From assembly GCA_032127875.1 (NCBI GenBank), contig JAQBHI010000115.1, forward strand, positions 1 through 24,441: 24,441 bases of DNA, given 5' to 3'. The notes under the pieces are model-generated. The model saw only the letters and a program-made list of their open reading frames with translations. It ran no database searches and was not told the DNA's origin. The translations under genes were made by a program, and so were the position numbers. The first letter of the stretch is position 1. Each line of letters begins with the position of its first letter. Positions 1-6,402 of this stretch are shown piece by piece. The DNA comes from CADEEV01 sp032127875. Its GTDB lineage: Bacteria > Acidobacteriota > Vicinamibacteria > Fen-336.

Positions 1-141
1 GCCACGCTGCGCACCGACGTTCCGCTGGCGGAATCGTTGTCCGACCTGGAATGGAAGGGCGCGCCGCGAGAGATGCTCGCGAGCTTCTGTCGCGAGATCG
101 GCGACGACGCCTTCGCCGCTCGCATGCCGCGCTTTCGCTAG
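1..141 (+). CDS. 5'-3' exonuclease (PolA N-terminal/FEN-like), C-terminal fragment
   Basis: Only the last 46 codons are in the window, ending with TAG at 139-141. The visible tail starts ATLRTDVPL and continues with a helical stretch (LEWKGAPREMLASFC). This matches the end of the 5'-3' exonuclease domain of PolA-type and free-standing FEN proteins, where a 'T-(I/L)-x-T-D-V-P-L' segment precedes the final helices. Such enzymes remove RNA primers and 5' flaps during lagging-strand synthesis. The protein stops here with no polymerase domain, so it would be a stand-alone exonuclease. Its stop overlaps the stop of the convergent queG gene by 4 bp. The call rests on a short fragment and is moderate. 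Confidence 0.55.
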   Translation, partial: ATLRTDVPLAESLSDLEWKGAPREMLASFCREIGDDAFAARMPRFR

Positions 142-1187
142 GGCGATTCTTTCGCGCGCGAGCGCAGGCGAGCCAGTCCCCACTCCGCGTGCTCGCGGAC
201 CAAGGGGTCGTCGTCTGCCGCGAGGCGCTCGAGCAGAGGCATGCGCGAGGCATCGCCCGAGTTGCCCAGCGCGACCGCGACATTGCGCAGCAGCCCGCGG
301 CGTTTGGCGCGTTTCACCGGGTTCTTGCGAAAGCGACTGCTGAAGGCGGCCTGCGTGAGACCCGCCAGCTCGGCCAGGTCGGGCGCCATCAAGCCCTCGC
401 GCGCCTCGAAGGCCGCGCCCGCGCGCTGCCGGCGCCTGTGATTCCAGGGGCACACGTCCTGGCAGATGTCGCAGCCGAATACATGCCGCCCTACGCCCTC
501 GCGCGATGCCTCGGGAATCGCGCCTTTCGTCTCGATCGTCAGATAGCTGATGCAACGCGTGGCGTCGAGCACGTAAGGCGCGGGGAATGCGCCGGTGGGG
601 CAGGCGTCGAGGCACGCCGTGCACGTGCCGCACATGTCGGCGCGCGGGACGTCCGCCTCGAGCTCGAGATCCGTCACCAGCTCGCCCAGGAAGAACCACG
701 AGCCGTGCTCCGGATCCAGCAGGCAGGTGTTCTTGCCATAGGCGCCAAGGCCCGCGGCCGCTGCGTAGGCCTTCTCCGCGATCGGCCCGGTGTCAGCGTA
801 GCGACGCGATCGAAACGGACCCAGCTCGGCGCTGAGCAGCGCCGTCAGGCGATCGAGCATCGCCGTCATCACTTCGTGGTAGTCGTCGCCCCAGGCGTAG
901 CGCGCGATCCAACCGCGCTCGTGCGGCGCCTGCGTGGAGTAGGGCTGCGGCGTGTCGTACTGGAGTGCGACGCAGACGACCGAGCGCGCCCAGGGGAAGG
1001 CGACGCGCAGGTCGCTTCGGCGTGCCGCTTGCGAGACGAGGTATCCCATCTCGCCCGCGTAGCCGCGCGCCACCCACTCCGCGAAGAACGCCAGCTCTTC
1101 CGGCGCCTCGGGCCGCGCGATGCCGACGAGATCGAAGCCCGCTTCGATCGCTGCTGCCTTGACGCGCTCGGCGCGGGTCTGTGACAC
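138..1187 (-). CDS. queG: Epoxyqueuosine reductase QueG
   Basis: This 349-residue protein catalyses the last step of queuosine synthesis, reduction of epoxyqueuosine to queuosine in the tRNA wobble position, using cobalamin and two [4Fe-4S] clusters in the cytoplasm. The likely proton-donor Asp is D132 in YADTGP. Cluster cysteines are C186, C189, C192 and C196 (CGTCTACLDAC), then C212, C239, C242 and C246 (CDICQDVCPWN). A C-terminal HEAT-like segment (about 295-340) is the usual tRNA-binding tail. Length is normal for the family. The start is GTG at 1187. A CATAAT hexamer ends 7 nt upstream of it, so the mRNA may be leaderless. The gene is divergent from the next one, with only 10 bp between the start codons. 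Confidence 0.95.
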   Translation of the reverse strand: MSQTRAERVKAAAIEAGFDLVGIARPEAPEELAFFAEWVARGYAGEMGYLVSQAARRSDLRVAFPWARSVVCVALQYDTPQPYSTQAPHERGWIARYAWGDDYHEVMTAMLDRLTALLSAELGPFRSRRYADTGPIAEKAYAAAAGLGAYGKNTCLLDPEHGSWFFLGELVTDLELEADVPRADMCGTCTACLDACPTGAFPAPYVLDATRCISYLTIETKGAIPEASREGVGRHVFGCDICQDVCPWNHRRRQRAGAAFEAREGLMAPDLAELAGLTQAAFSSRFRKNPVKRAKRRGLLRNVAVALGNSGDASRMPLLERLAADDDPLVREHAEWGLARLRSRAKESP

Positions 1188-1194
1188 TCCCGCG

Positions 1195-1200
1195 ATTATG
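1195..1200 (-). promoter_or_regulatory. -10-like element of queG (possible leaderless start)
   Basis: On the minus strand the hexamer is CATAAT, five of six matches to the sigma-70 -10 consensus. It is followed by 7 nt and the GTG start of queG. A start point 6-8 nt downstream of the -10 would fall at the start codon itself, leaving no 5' leader. No convincing -35 hexamer was seen. The element also overlaps the ATG of the divergent gene at 1198. Confidence 0.45.
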
Positions 1201-1779
1201 CGCCACGGCCTGACGCTCGCGTCGCTGCTGTTGCTCGTGGCGCCCGCCCGGGCGCAGACGATCTTCGAGGGCCGCTACGGGTTCCAGACCGAGTACCGCT
1301 TCGTGGACCTGAGCCACACCTTCAAGGGCGGCCTGGTCCTGGATGCGCTCTATACAGGCGTGCCCGGCGTCAACGAGTTGTACCTGGGCGTTGGCCACCA
1401 GTGGAAACCGACGGCCGGTGTCATCGTCACGCCGATCGCCTACGCGGTCTTTGGCAAGGAGAATGACGAGGCCGGCGTGACGCTGGGCGCGCTCCTCGCG
1501 ATCGACCGTGGCGGCTTCAAGAGCGTCGGCTTTCTTGGCCACTTCATCCGCCTGGGTGGCGACGTTCCCGCCTACGACTTCGCGGATGCGCTTGATCTGA
1601 CCCGTGTCATGGGCCGCGCGGAACTCGGCGTGTCCACGGGTTTCCTCCACACCGAGGGCGCTTGGAGCTGGCTCGTCGGCCCCACCCTCAAGTGGAATGA
1701 CGCCCGCGGCAACTGGGCCGCGTTCGTCCGCTTCGGCGACGACACCGAAATCCGCGTCCTGCGCGTCTTCGTGTTCTAG
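1198..1779 (+). CDS. Small secreted/outer-membrane-type protein of unknown function
   Basis: The product is 193 residues. The N-terminus MRHGLTLASLLLLVAPARAQ is a typical Sec signal peptide with cleavage expected after ARA. The mature part is rich in alternating hydrophobic and aromatic residues (YGFQTEYRFVDLSH, LYLGVGHQW, IAYAVFG) and ends in phenylalanine (RVLRVFVF). That composition and the terminal aromatic residue fit a small outer-membrane beta-barrel of about eight strands. I do not recognise the family. The ATG at 1198 was chosen over the upstream in-frame ATG at 1120 because it begins the signal peptide and does not run into queG on the other strand. Confidence 0.7.
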   Translation: MRHGLTLASLLLLVAPARAQTIFEGRYGFQTEYRFVDLSHTFKGGLVLDALYTGVPGVNELYLGVGHQWKPTAGVIVTPIAYAVFGKENDEAGVTLGALLAIDRGGFKSVGFLGHFIRLGGDVPAYDFADALDLTRVMGRAELGVSTGFLHTEGAWSWLVGPTLKWNDARGNWAAFVRFGDDTEIRVLRVFVF

Positions 1780-1788
1780 ACCGCGGAC

Positions 1789-1794
1789 TATAAT
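1789..1794 (+). promoter_or_regulatory. Consensus -10 element of nadA (leaderless promoter)
   Basis: A perfect TATAAT lies 6 nt before the ATG of nadA at 1801, and just after the stop of the preceding gene at 1779. Transcription would start at or next to the ATG, which implies a leaderless nadA mRNA. No Shine-Dalgarno sequence precedes this ATG, in line with that reading. No clear -35 element is visible at 16-18 bp upstream. Confidence 0.55.
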
Positions 1795-1800
1795 GGCTTG

Positions 1801-2889
1801 ATGTTGCAGGCCGCCTTGCCCGAGGCGATCAGCGTGGCCCCCGCCGAGGAACTGGCCGAGAGAATCACGCAAGCCCGCCGCGCGCTCGGCCGACGCTTGG
1901 TGATTCTCGGCCATCACTATCAGCGCGACGAGGTGATCCGCCACGCCGACTTGCGTGGCGACTCGTTCAAGCTCGCCCAGGCCGCGGCCTCGCGGCCGGA
2001 GGCGGAGTACATCGTCTTCTGCGGCGTCCACTTCATGGCCGAGTCGGCCGACATCCTGTCGGGCGCGCACCAGCAGGTGGTGCTGCCCGACATGAACGCC
2101 GGCTGCACGATGGCCGACATGGCCGAGATCTCTCACGTCGAAGACTGCTGGGACGACGTCACGCGCGTGATCGGCGACGACGTCGTGCCCGTCACCTACA
2201 TGAACTCGACTGCGGACCTGAAGGCCTTCGTCGGCCGCAACGGCGGCGCCGTCTGCACCTCGTCGAACGCGCGCGCCGTGATCGACTGGGGCTTCGCGCG
2301 CAAGCGGCGTGTGCTGTTCTTCCCGGACCAGCACCTCGGCCGCAACACCGGCTATCGGATGGGGATTCCTCTCGAAGAGATGAAGGTCTGGGATCCGAAC
2401 GAAGACCACGGCGGGCTGGACGACGAGCAGGTGCGCGACGCGCGCATCCTGCTGTGGAAGGGCCACTGCTCCGTCCACAACCGCTTCACCCCGGAGATGG
2501 TCGATCTCCGCCGCGAGCAGATCCCCGGTGTCCAGGTGATCGTGCATCCCGAGTGCCGTTTCGAGGTCGCCCAGAAGGCGGATGCCGTCGGATCGACGGA
2601 AGGGATTCTGAAGACGATCCAGGAGAGTCCTGCCGGCAGCAAATGGGCGGTGGGCACCGAGCTCAACATGGTGATGCGGATGGCGCGCGAACTGGCGCCG
2701 GAGAAGCAAGTGGTCGCCCTCGACGACTGCTTCTGTCTGTGCGGCACGATGTTCCGCATCGACCCGCCGCACCTGCTGTGGTGCCTCGAGGCGCTGCTGG
2801 AGGGGCGGATCGTGAACCGCGTGAGCGTTCCGGAAGACGTCGCGCGCGACGCCCGTATTGCTCTCGATCGCATGCTGGCCATCACCTAG
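1801..2889 (+). CDS. nadA: Quinolinate synthase NadA
   Basis: NadA condenses iminoaspartate with dihydroxyacetone phosphate to give quinolinate in de novo NAD synthesis. The 362-residue protein carries the family signatures: ILGHHYQRDEV near residue 36, the VFCGVHFMAESADIL block near 72, the DMNAGCTMADM block near 98 and VHPECRFEV near 249. The [4Fe-4S] ligands are most likely C102, C252 and one of C310/C312/C314 in DDCFCLCGTM, corresponding to the three-cysteine set of long NadA proteins. ATG at 1801 was chosen; a TTG sits one codon earlier. No nadB or nadC lies nearby, so this gene is separated from the rest of its pathway. Confidence 0.96.
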   Translation: MLQAALPEAISVAPAEELAERITQARRALGRRLVILGHHYQRDEVIRHADLRGDSFKLAQAAASRPEAEYIVFCGVHFMAESADILSGAHQQVVLPDMNAGCTMADMAEISHVEDCWDDVTRVIGDDVVPVTYMNSTADLKAFVGRNGGAVCTSSNARAVIDWGFARKRRVLFFPDQHLGRNTGYRMGIPLEEMKVWDPNEDHGGLDDEQVRDARILLWKGHCSVHNRFTPEMVDLRREQIPGVQVIVHPECRFEVAQKADAVGSTEGILKTIQESPAGSKWAVGTELNMVMRMARELAPEKQVVALDDCFCLCGTMFRIDPPHLLWCLEALLEGRIVNRVSVPEDVARDARIALDRMLAIT

Positions 2890-2899
2890 GAGCGCACCC

Positions 2900-3472
2900 A
2901 TGCTTCTGCGCGTCCTGTTCGCCACGTCGGTGTTGGCAGCGCCGTCCTCGGGTCCAAGACCGGTCCGCGTGTTGATCCAGACGGAGCTGGGCGCGATCGA
3001 GCTCGAGGTCGACTCCGTCAAGGCCCCCGCGACCGCCGCGAACTTCCTGCACTACGTCGATGCGACCCGCTACGACGGCGGCCGCTTCCATCGCACGGTC
3101 ACGCTCGGCAACCAGCCGCAAAGCCCCGTGAAGATCGAAGTGGTCCAGGCCGGCGTCGCGCCCGAGCGGGAGCAGGACGACTTCCCAGCCATTGCGATCG
3201 AGCGCACGCGCGACACGGGCCTGCGCCACAAGGACGGCACGCTGTCCATGGCGCGGGCCGAGGCGGACACGGCCACGTCCGACATCTTCATCTGCATCGG
3301 CGACCAGCCGGAGCTGGACTTCGGCGGCAGGCGGAATCCAGACGGTCAGGGGTTCGCGGCTTTCGGCCATGTCGTGAAGGGAATGGACGTAGTCCGCAGG
3401 ATCCAGGCGGCGCCCGCCGAGGACCAGAAGCTCACACCGCCGGTTCGCATCCTGCGCGCCCGACGACTCTAG
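2900..3472 (+). CDS. Cyclophilin-type peptidyl-prolyl cis-trans isomerase, probably exported
   Basis: The 190-residue protein assists folding by isomerising X-Pro bonds. The core begins after a short hydrophobic N-terminus (MLLRVLFATSVLA), which looks like a brief signal sequence, so the enzyme probably acts in the periplasm. Cyclophilin landmarks are IQTELGAIELEVD, APATAANFLHYVD, GGRFHRTV, HKDGTLSMARAEADTATSD with IFICIGDQP, and FAAFGHVVKGMDVV. The TLGNQPQSPVKIEVVQAG block between FHRTV and the core is as in the divergent bacterial subgroup. The start is ATG 2900, with AGGAG at 2888-2892 overlapping the nadA stop; this suggests co-transcription with nadA (10 bp apart). Confidence 0.88.
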   Translation: MLLRVLFATSVLAAPSSGPRPVRVLIQTELGAIELEVDSVKAPATAANFLHYVDATRYDGGRFHRTVTLGNQPQSPVKIEVVQAGVAPEREQDDFPAIAIERTRDTGLRHKDGTLSMARAEADTATSDIFICIGDQPELDFGGRRNPDGQGFAAFGHVVKGMDVVRRIQAAPAEDQKLTPPVRILRARRL

Positions 3473-3481
3473 CCGGCAGCG

Positions 3482-3673
3482 CTAGAGGTTCCCCGGATCG
3501 AGCGCATCGAAGTGGCGAGCGGACGCGCGCGGCCCTGGAACCGGCTCGGCCGCTCGGCCCCCAGCGACCTCCAGGGTCAATACCGCATTCTGGTGACGCC
3601 CGACGGAGAGTCCTACGCCTACGGCTTCGGACGGCGGGCCGGCGTCTTGTACCTCGTATCCAAGCTCGGGTGA
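3482..3673 (+). pseudogene. Remnant: C-terminal end of a WD40/TolB-type propeller protein (often fused to Ser/Thr kinases)
   Basis: An open stretch without a usable start encodes about 63 residues. It includes IERIEVASGRARPWNRL, then YRILVTPDGESYAYGFGRR, then AGVLYLVSKLG and a TGA at 3671-3673. Known acidobacterial kinase/propeller proteins commonly end in a similar string: a 'D-x-x-(S/T)-G-R-x-x-x-W' blade motif, 'VTPDG-x-x-Y-x-Y', and 'LYLV-x-x-L'. Only the last propeller blade survives here; the region just upstream is the cyclophilin gene. I read it as the tail of a deleted gene. It fills most of the 3473-3779 gap. Confidence 0.6.
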
Positions 3674-3734
3674 ACACACGAGGTCTCGCGCCCAGGAGCG
3701 TCCGAGCTACGATCGGGTCGGGTCCGCGCTCCGG

Positions 3735-3768
3735 ATGTAGCCACATCGATGTTAGTATGTGGCTACAT
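3735..3768 (+). promoter_or_regulatory. Operator/promoter of the toxin-antitoxin operon: perfect 12-bp inverted repeat
   Basis: ATGTAGCCACAT (3735-3746) and ATGTGGCTACAT (3757-3768) are exact reverse complements separated by 10 bp, so the half-site centres are 22 bp apart, about two helical turns. A -10-like TAGTAT (3753-3758) lies in the spacer and right arm. The site ends just before the Shine-Dalgarno sequence of the antitoxin gene. Autorepression by an antitoxin-toxin complex bound to such a palindrome is the known arrangement for Phd/YefM and VapB operons. Confidence 0.75.
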
Positions 3769-3779
3769 GGAGGAAGGCC

Positions 3780-4049
3780 TTGGTTAGCGTGGGCGTGCGT
3801 GAATTGCGGGACAACCTGAGCGAATATCTGAGCCGCGTCCGAGACGGAGAGTCGCTCGTGATCACCGATCGTGGAAAGCCAATCGGCGAGCTGGGTCCCG
3901 TCGCGGGGGGGCGGAGCGCGGAGCTCGCCCGGACGCTGGTACGCCAGGGAGTCGCCAGTTGGCATGGCGGCAAGCCGAAGGGACTCTCCGGGGCTCCGCG
4001 ACCGAAGGCCGGCCTGGTGTCGGCCGCGGTCATCGAGGACCGGCGCTGA
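3780..4049 (+). CDS. Phd/YefM-type antitoxin
   Basis: The 89-residue protein neutralises the toxin encoded next and likely represses the operon. The N-terminal domain (about residues 2-40), VSVGVRELRDNLSEYLSRV followed by GESLVITDRGKPIGEL, is the Phd/YefM DNA-binding and dimerisation fold. The rest is polar and probably unstructured until it wraps the toxin. TTG 3780 is the chosen start because GGAGGA (3769-3774) sits 5 nt upstream and because homologues begin at this point. The in-frame GTG at 3759 lies inside the operator palindrome and lacks a Shine-Dalgarno sequence. Confidence 0.87.
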   Translation: MVSVGVRELRDNLSEYLSRVRDGESLVITDRGKPIGELGPVAGGRSAELARTLVRQGVASWHGGKPKGLSGAPRPKAGLVSAAVIEDRR

Positions 4050-4480
4050 TCCTGTACCTGGACACGAGCAGCCTGGTGAAGCTCTACGTGGCGGAGCCAG
4101 GCTCGGCCGACGTACGCCGGCTCGTGGACCAGGCCGAGCTCGTGGCCACGTCGGTCGTGACGTACGCCGAGGCGCGGGCCGCGCTGGCTCGACGGCGGCG
4201 TGAGCGGAGCCTGACCGCCGCCGCTCACCGTCGTGCAAAGGGAGCATTCGAAGCCGACTGGCCCCGCGTCCTGGCGCTCGACGTGTCCAGCTCCCTGGCC
4301 AGGAGGGCGGGAGACCTCGCGGAACGTCATCGGCTGCGGGGCTTTGACGCGCTGCACCTCGCCTCGTTTCTGCGCCTCGCCCAGGAGTTCCCGGGCGAGC
4401 GCGTACAGTTCTCGTCTGCCGACCATCCGCTGGAACGGGCCGCCCTGCGCGCGGCCCGCTCCCGAATCCGGCGGCGCTAG
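4046..4480 (+). CDS. vapC: VapC-type PIN-domain ribonuclease toxin
   Basis: This 144-residue PIN-domain nuclease cuts RNA when its antitoxin is degraded. The acidic active-site set is complete: D6 (LYLDTSSLVKLY), E42 (TYAEARAAL), D101 (GFDALHLAS) and D126 (SSADHPLE). The natural N-terminus of the family (M-I-x-Y-L-D-T-S) falls at a CTG codon at 4046, which overlaps the antitoxin stop as CTGA. GAGGA at 4035-4039 lies 6 nt upstream. No ATG or GTG is available in frame nearby; the next upstream option is a TTG at 3959, deep inside the antitoxin gene. I therefore propose CTG initiation by translational coupling. Confidence 0.88.
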   Translation: MILYLDTSSLVKLYVAEPGSADVRRLVDQAELVATSVVTYAEARAALARRRRERSLTAAAHRRAKGAFEADWPRVLALDVSSSLARRAGDLAERHRLRGFDALHLASFLRLAQEFPGERVQFSSADHPLERAALRAARSRIRRR

Positions 4481-4539
4481 ACACCGCCCTCGCCATCCTG
4501 GGGAGTTCCTGGGCAAGTGCAAGCGCCCGCCCCCGCGCC

Positions 4540-4545
4540 TATGAT
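4540..4545 (+). promoter_or_regulatory. -10-like element of the dienelactone hydrolase gene
   Basis: TATGAT (five of six matches to consensus) lies 8 nt before the ATG at 4554, in the 73-bp gap after the toxin gene. The predicted start point is at or just before the ATG, so this mRNA may be leaderless too. No strong -35 is visible; GTGCAA at 4517-4522 is the best candidate at 17 bp. Confidence 0.4.
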
Positions 4546-4553
4546 GAAGAGCG

Positions 4554-5225
4554 ATGGGCGCGCCGATCACATTTGCCGCAAACGGGGCCAGCTGCCCGGG
4601 CTATCTCTCGGAGCCGCCTGTCGACAAGAGCAGCGGGCGCGGCGTCATCGTAATCCAGGAGTGGTGGGGCCTCGACGAACACATCCGCTCCGTGGCCGAT
4701 CGCTTCGCCGACGCCGGCTTCGTGGCGCTGGCTCCGGACCTGTACCACGGCAAGGTGACGAGGTCTCCGGACGAAGCGGGCAAGCTGCTGATGGCCCTGA
4801 GCATCGCGCGCGCGGAAGAAGACCTGCGGGGCGCGGTGGCGTTTGTGGCCGAGAAGACGGGGGCGCCCGTGGGCACGGTGGGTTTCTGCATGGGTGGCGC
4901 GCTCAGCCTGTTCACGGCCTGCTCGAACGGCGAGGCGGTCAAGGCCTGTGTCGTCTACTACGGCAACCACTCGAAGGTCAGCTACGACTTCGACAAACTG
5001 CGCGCGGCGGTGCTCGGGCATTGGGCACAAGACGACGCATTCGCCAACGCAGGGATCCCCAAGCTCGAGGCGGCGCTCGGCGCGCGCAACCGGAGCTACG
5101 CTTTTCACCACTATCCCGGAACCCGACACGGCTTTTTCAACGACACCCGGCCCGGGATCTACGACCGCGCCGCCGCGGACAAGAGCTGGCGCCGGACGCT
5201 CGCCTTTTTAAATAACTATCTCTGA
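4554..5225 (+). CDS. Dienelactone hydrolase family protein
   Basis: The 223-residue cytoplasmic alpha/beta hydrolase matches carboxymethylenebutenolidase-like enzymes in length and motifs. The catalytic triad is C112 in GFCMGG, D160 or D161 in WAQDD and H192 in GTRHGFFND. E36 in IQEWWGL is the glutamate that tunes the nucleophilic cysteine in true dienelactone hydrolases, and the WWGL/DLYHG segments are also family signatures. No other aromatic degradation gene is nearby, so the physiological substrate cannot be told from context. A short Cys-triad hydrolase with broad lactone or ester activity is the safest reading. Confidence 0.92.
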   Translation: MGAPITFAANGASCPGYLSEPPVDKSSGRGVIVIQEWWGLDEHIRSVADRFADAGFVALAPDLYHGKVTRSPDEAGKLLMALSIARAEEDLRGAVAFVAEKTGAPVGTVGFCMGGALSLFTACSNGEAVKACVVYYGNHSKVSYDFDKLRAAVLGHWAQDDAFANAGIPKLEAALGARNRSYAFHHYPGTRHGFFNDTRPGIYDRAAADKSWRRTLAFLNNYL

Positions 5226-5254
5226 GCTTGTCTCGCCAAGCCCGAAGGAGTCCG

Positions 5255-5689
5255 ATGTCCAAGGAAAGAGCCGACTACCAAGATGCCGACCTGGTCCTGC
5301 GCCTCTACGAGGCGCGCCGCGAGAGCGTGATGCGCGACTCGCGCCACGCCGTTGCCGGCAAGTTCTGGCCCAAGAGTTACGAGGACGTTCAGGCGTTCGC
5401 GAAGCTCGAGCACCCGCTGAACGCCGCCTTCCGACAGGTGTCGAGTTACTGGGAGATGGTGTACGGGATCGTGCGCCACGGGATCGTGAACCCCGATTTC
5501 TTTCTCGAATCGAACGGCGAAGGCATGTTCCTCTTCGCCAAGTTGCACCCCTACCTCGAGTCGATCCGGCGCGAGACCTCGCCGACGGCCTTCGGCAACG
5601 CCGAATGGGTCGCCACGGAGACCGAGAAGGGGCGGAAGATGTTCGCGGCGTTCTCGGCGCGCGTGAAGAAGCTGGCGGAATCGCGGTAG
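5255..5689 (+). CDS. Conserved-looking protein of unknown function
   Basis: The 144-residue soluble protein starts at ATG 5255 with an excellent Shine-Dalgarno sequence, GAAGGAG at 5244-5250. It begins MSKERADYQDADLVLRLYE and is largely helical and charged, with aromatic-rich segments (SSYWEMVYGIVRHG, PDFFLES) and a basic C-terminus (ARVKKLAESR). No signal peptide, membrane segment or cysteine is present. I do not recognise a catalytic motif. It lies 29 bp after the dienelactone hydrolase gene and 5 bp before the next gene, so the three probably share a transcript. Confidence 0.75.
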   Translation: MSKERADYQDADLVLRLYEARRESVMRDSRHAVAGKFWPKSYEDVQAFAKLEHPLNAAFRQVSSYWEMVYGIVRHGIVNPDFFLESNGEGMFLFAKLHPYLESIRRETSPTAFGNAEWVATETEKGRKMFAAFSARVKKLAESR

Positions 5690-5694
5690 CCGCC

Positions 5695-6402
5695 TTGTCG
5701 CACTTTGCGGTGATCTCGGGCGGCGCCGAAGGGGCGCTGTACGTGCGCCAGCTGCTCCGCGCTGCTCGCGCCGGCAGGCTGGAAGTAGAACGCATCGACG
5801 TCATCGACCGGGCGCCCGCTTGCGCCGCGTCGCGCGAGTTCGGGGCCGACCCGCGGGTGCGCTTCGCGGTGGCCGATTGGGTGGATTGGCTGGAGACGCA
5901 GCTCGACGCGCTGCCGCCGGGCGCTCAACTCGTTCCCTACCACTGGGCGCCCCACGTGCTGCTCGAGTGGCTGAGCCGCCAGGTGCTGCGCTCTGGCGGG
6001 TCGGCCGTCCGCGGCGCGCCGCTGACGCCGCGCGGCCTGCCGTTCGAGGCAAGCGTCGCCCACGGCGATCGGGCGTTGTCCTGCGCCGCGTGGCTCTGCC
6101 CGCCCACGTGCATCGAACCGGCGCTTTGTCCGCACACGCGCGCCGAAAGGTCCTGGAGTCTCGCTGGGGATCTCGAGGCGCCGCACATTCCCGATGCCGT
6201 GGATGGGCGCATCGTCTTCCGGTCGCTGCACTTTGCCCACGGTGTCGGCAGCATCCCGGTCGGCGACATCCTGGCAGCGCGGGATGCGGTCCTCGGGGGA
6301 CTGGCCGCGGGGTCGCGAAGCTACCTCGTGGCGACGTCCAGCCACTGCCACGCCCTGGCGACTACCTTGCGAGTGGAGCGGGAGGCGCCTCCAGCTGTTT
6401 GA
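5695..6402 (+). CDS. Uncharacterised protein with a four-cysteine cluster
   Basis: The 235-residue product is read from TTG 5695, 5 bp after the previous stop; GTG 5710 is an alternative start. The first 60 residues (FAVISGGAEGALYVRQLL, then VERIDVIDRAP) look like the first strand-helix-strand of a Rossmann-like fold. Cysteines C130, C135, C139 and C145 sit close together (C-x4-C-x3-C-x5-C, in SCAAWLCPPTCIEP and LCPHT), which could bind a metal or a cluster. An SHCHAL string follows near the C-terminus. I cannot assign a function. The 3' end overlaps the convergent thioredoxin gene by 41 bp. Confidence 0.65.
   Translation: MSHFAVISGGAEGALYVRQLLRAARAGRLEVERIDVIDRAPACAASREFGADPRVRFAVADWVDWLETQLDALPPGAQLVPYHWAPHVLLEWLSRQVLRSGGSAVRGAPLTPRGLPFEASVAHGDRALSCAAWLCPPTCIEPALCPHTRAERSWSLAGDLEAPHIPDAVDGRIVFRSLHFAHGVGSIPVGDILAARDAVLGGLAAGSRSYLVATSSHCHALATTLRVEREAPPAV

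Noticed and set aside
793..3021. Long minus-strand reading frame antisense to nadA (742 codons)
   Set aside because: It covers nadA, a small envelope gene and part of queG, all supported by clear motifs. Its translation has no recognisable domain and is rich in the Arg/His/Val/Asp pattern of antisense GC-rich coding DNA.
3467..3487. Inverted repeat CTCTAGC / GCTAGAG after the cyclophilin gene as a terminator
   Set aside because: The stem is only 7 bp, includes the stop codon and has no following T-run. It may be chance.
3759..3782. GTG 3759 as the antitoxin start
   Set aside because: It lies inside the right arm of the operator palindrome, has no Shine-Dalgarno sequence and adds residues not usual for the family. 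TTG 3780 has GGAGGA 5 nt upstream.
3432..4570. Minus-strand reading frames opposite the toxin-antitoxin region
   Set aside because: They are antisense to the PIN toxin and antitoxin genes, which have full active-site and ribosome-site support, and their own translations show no family features.
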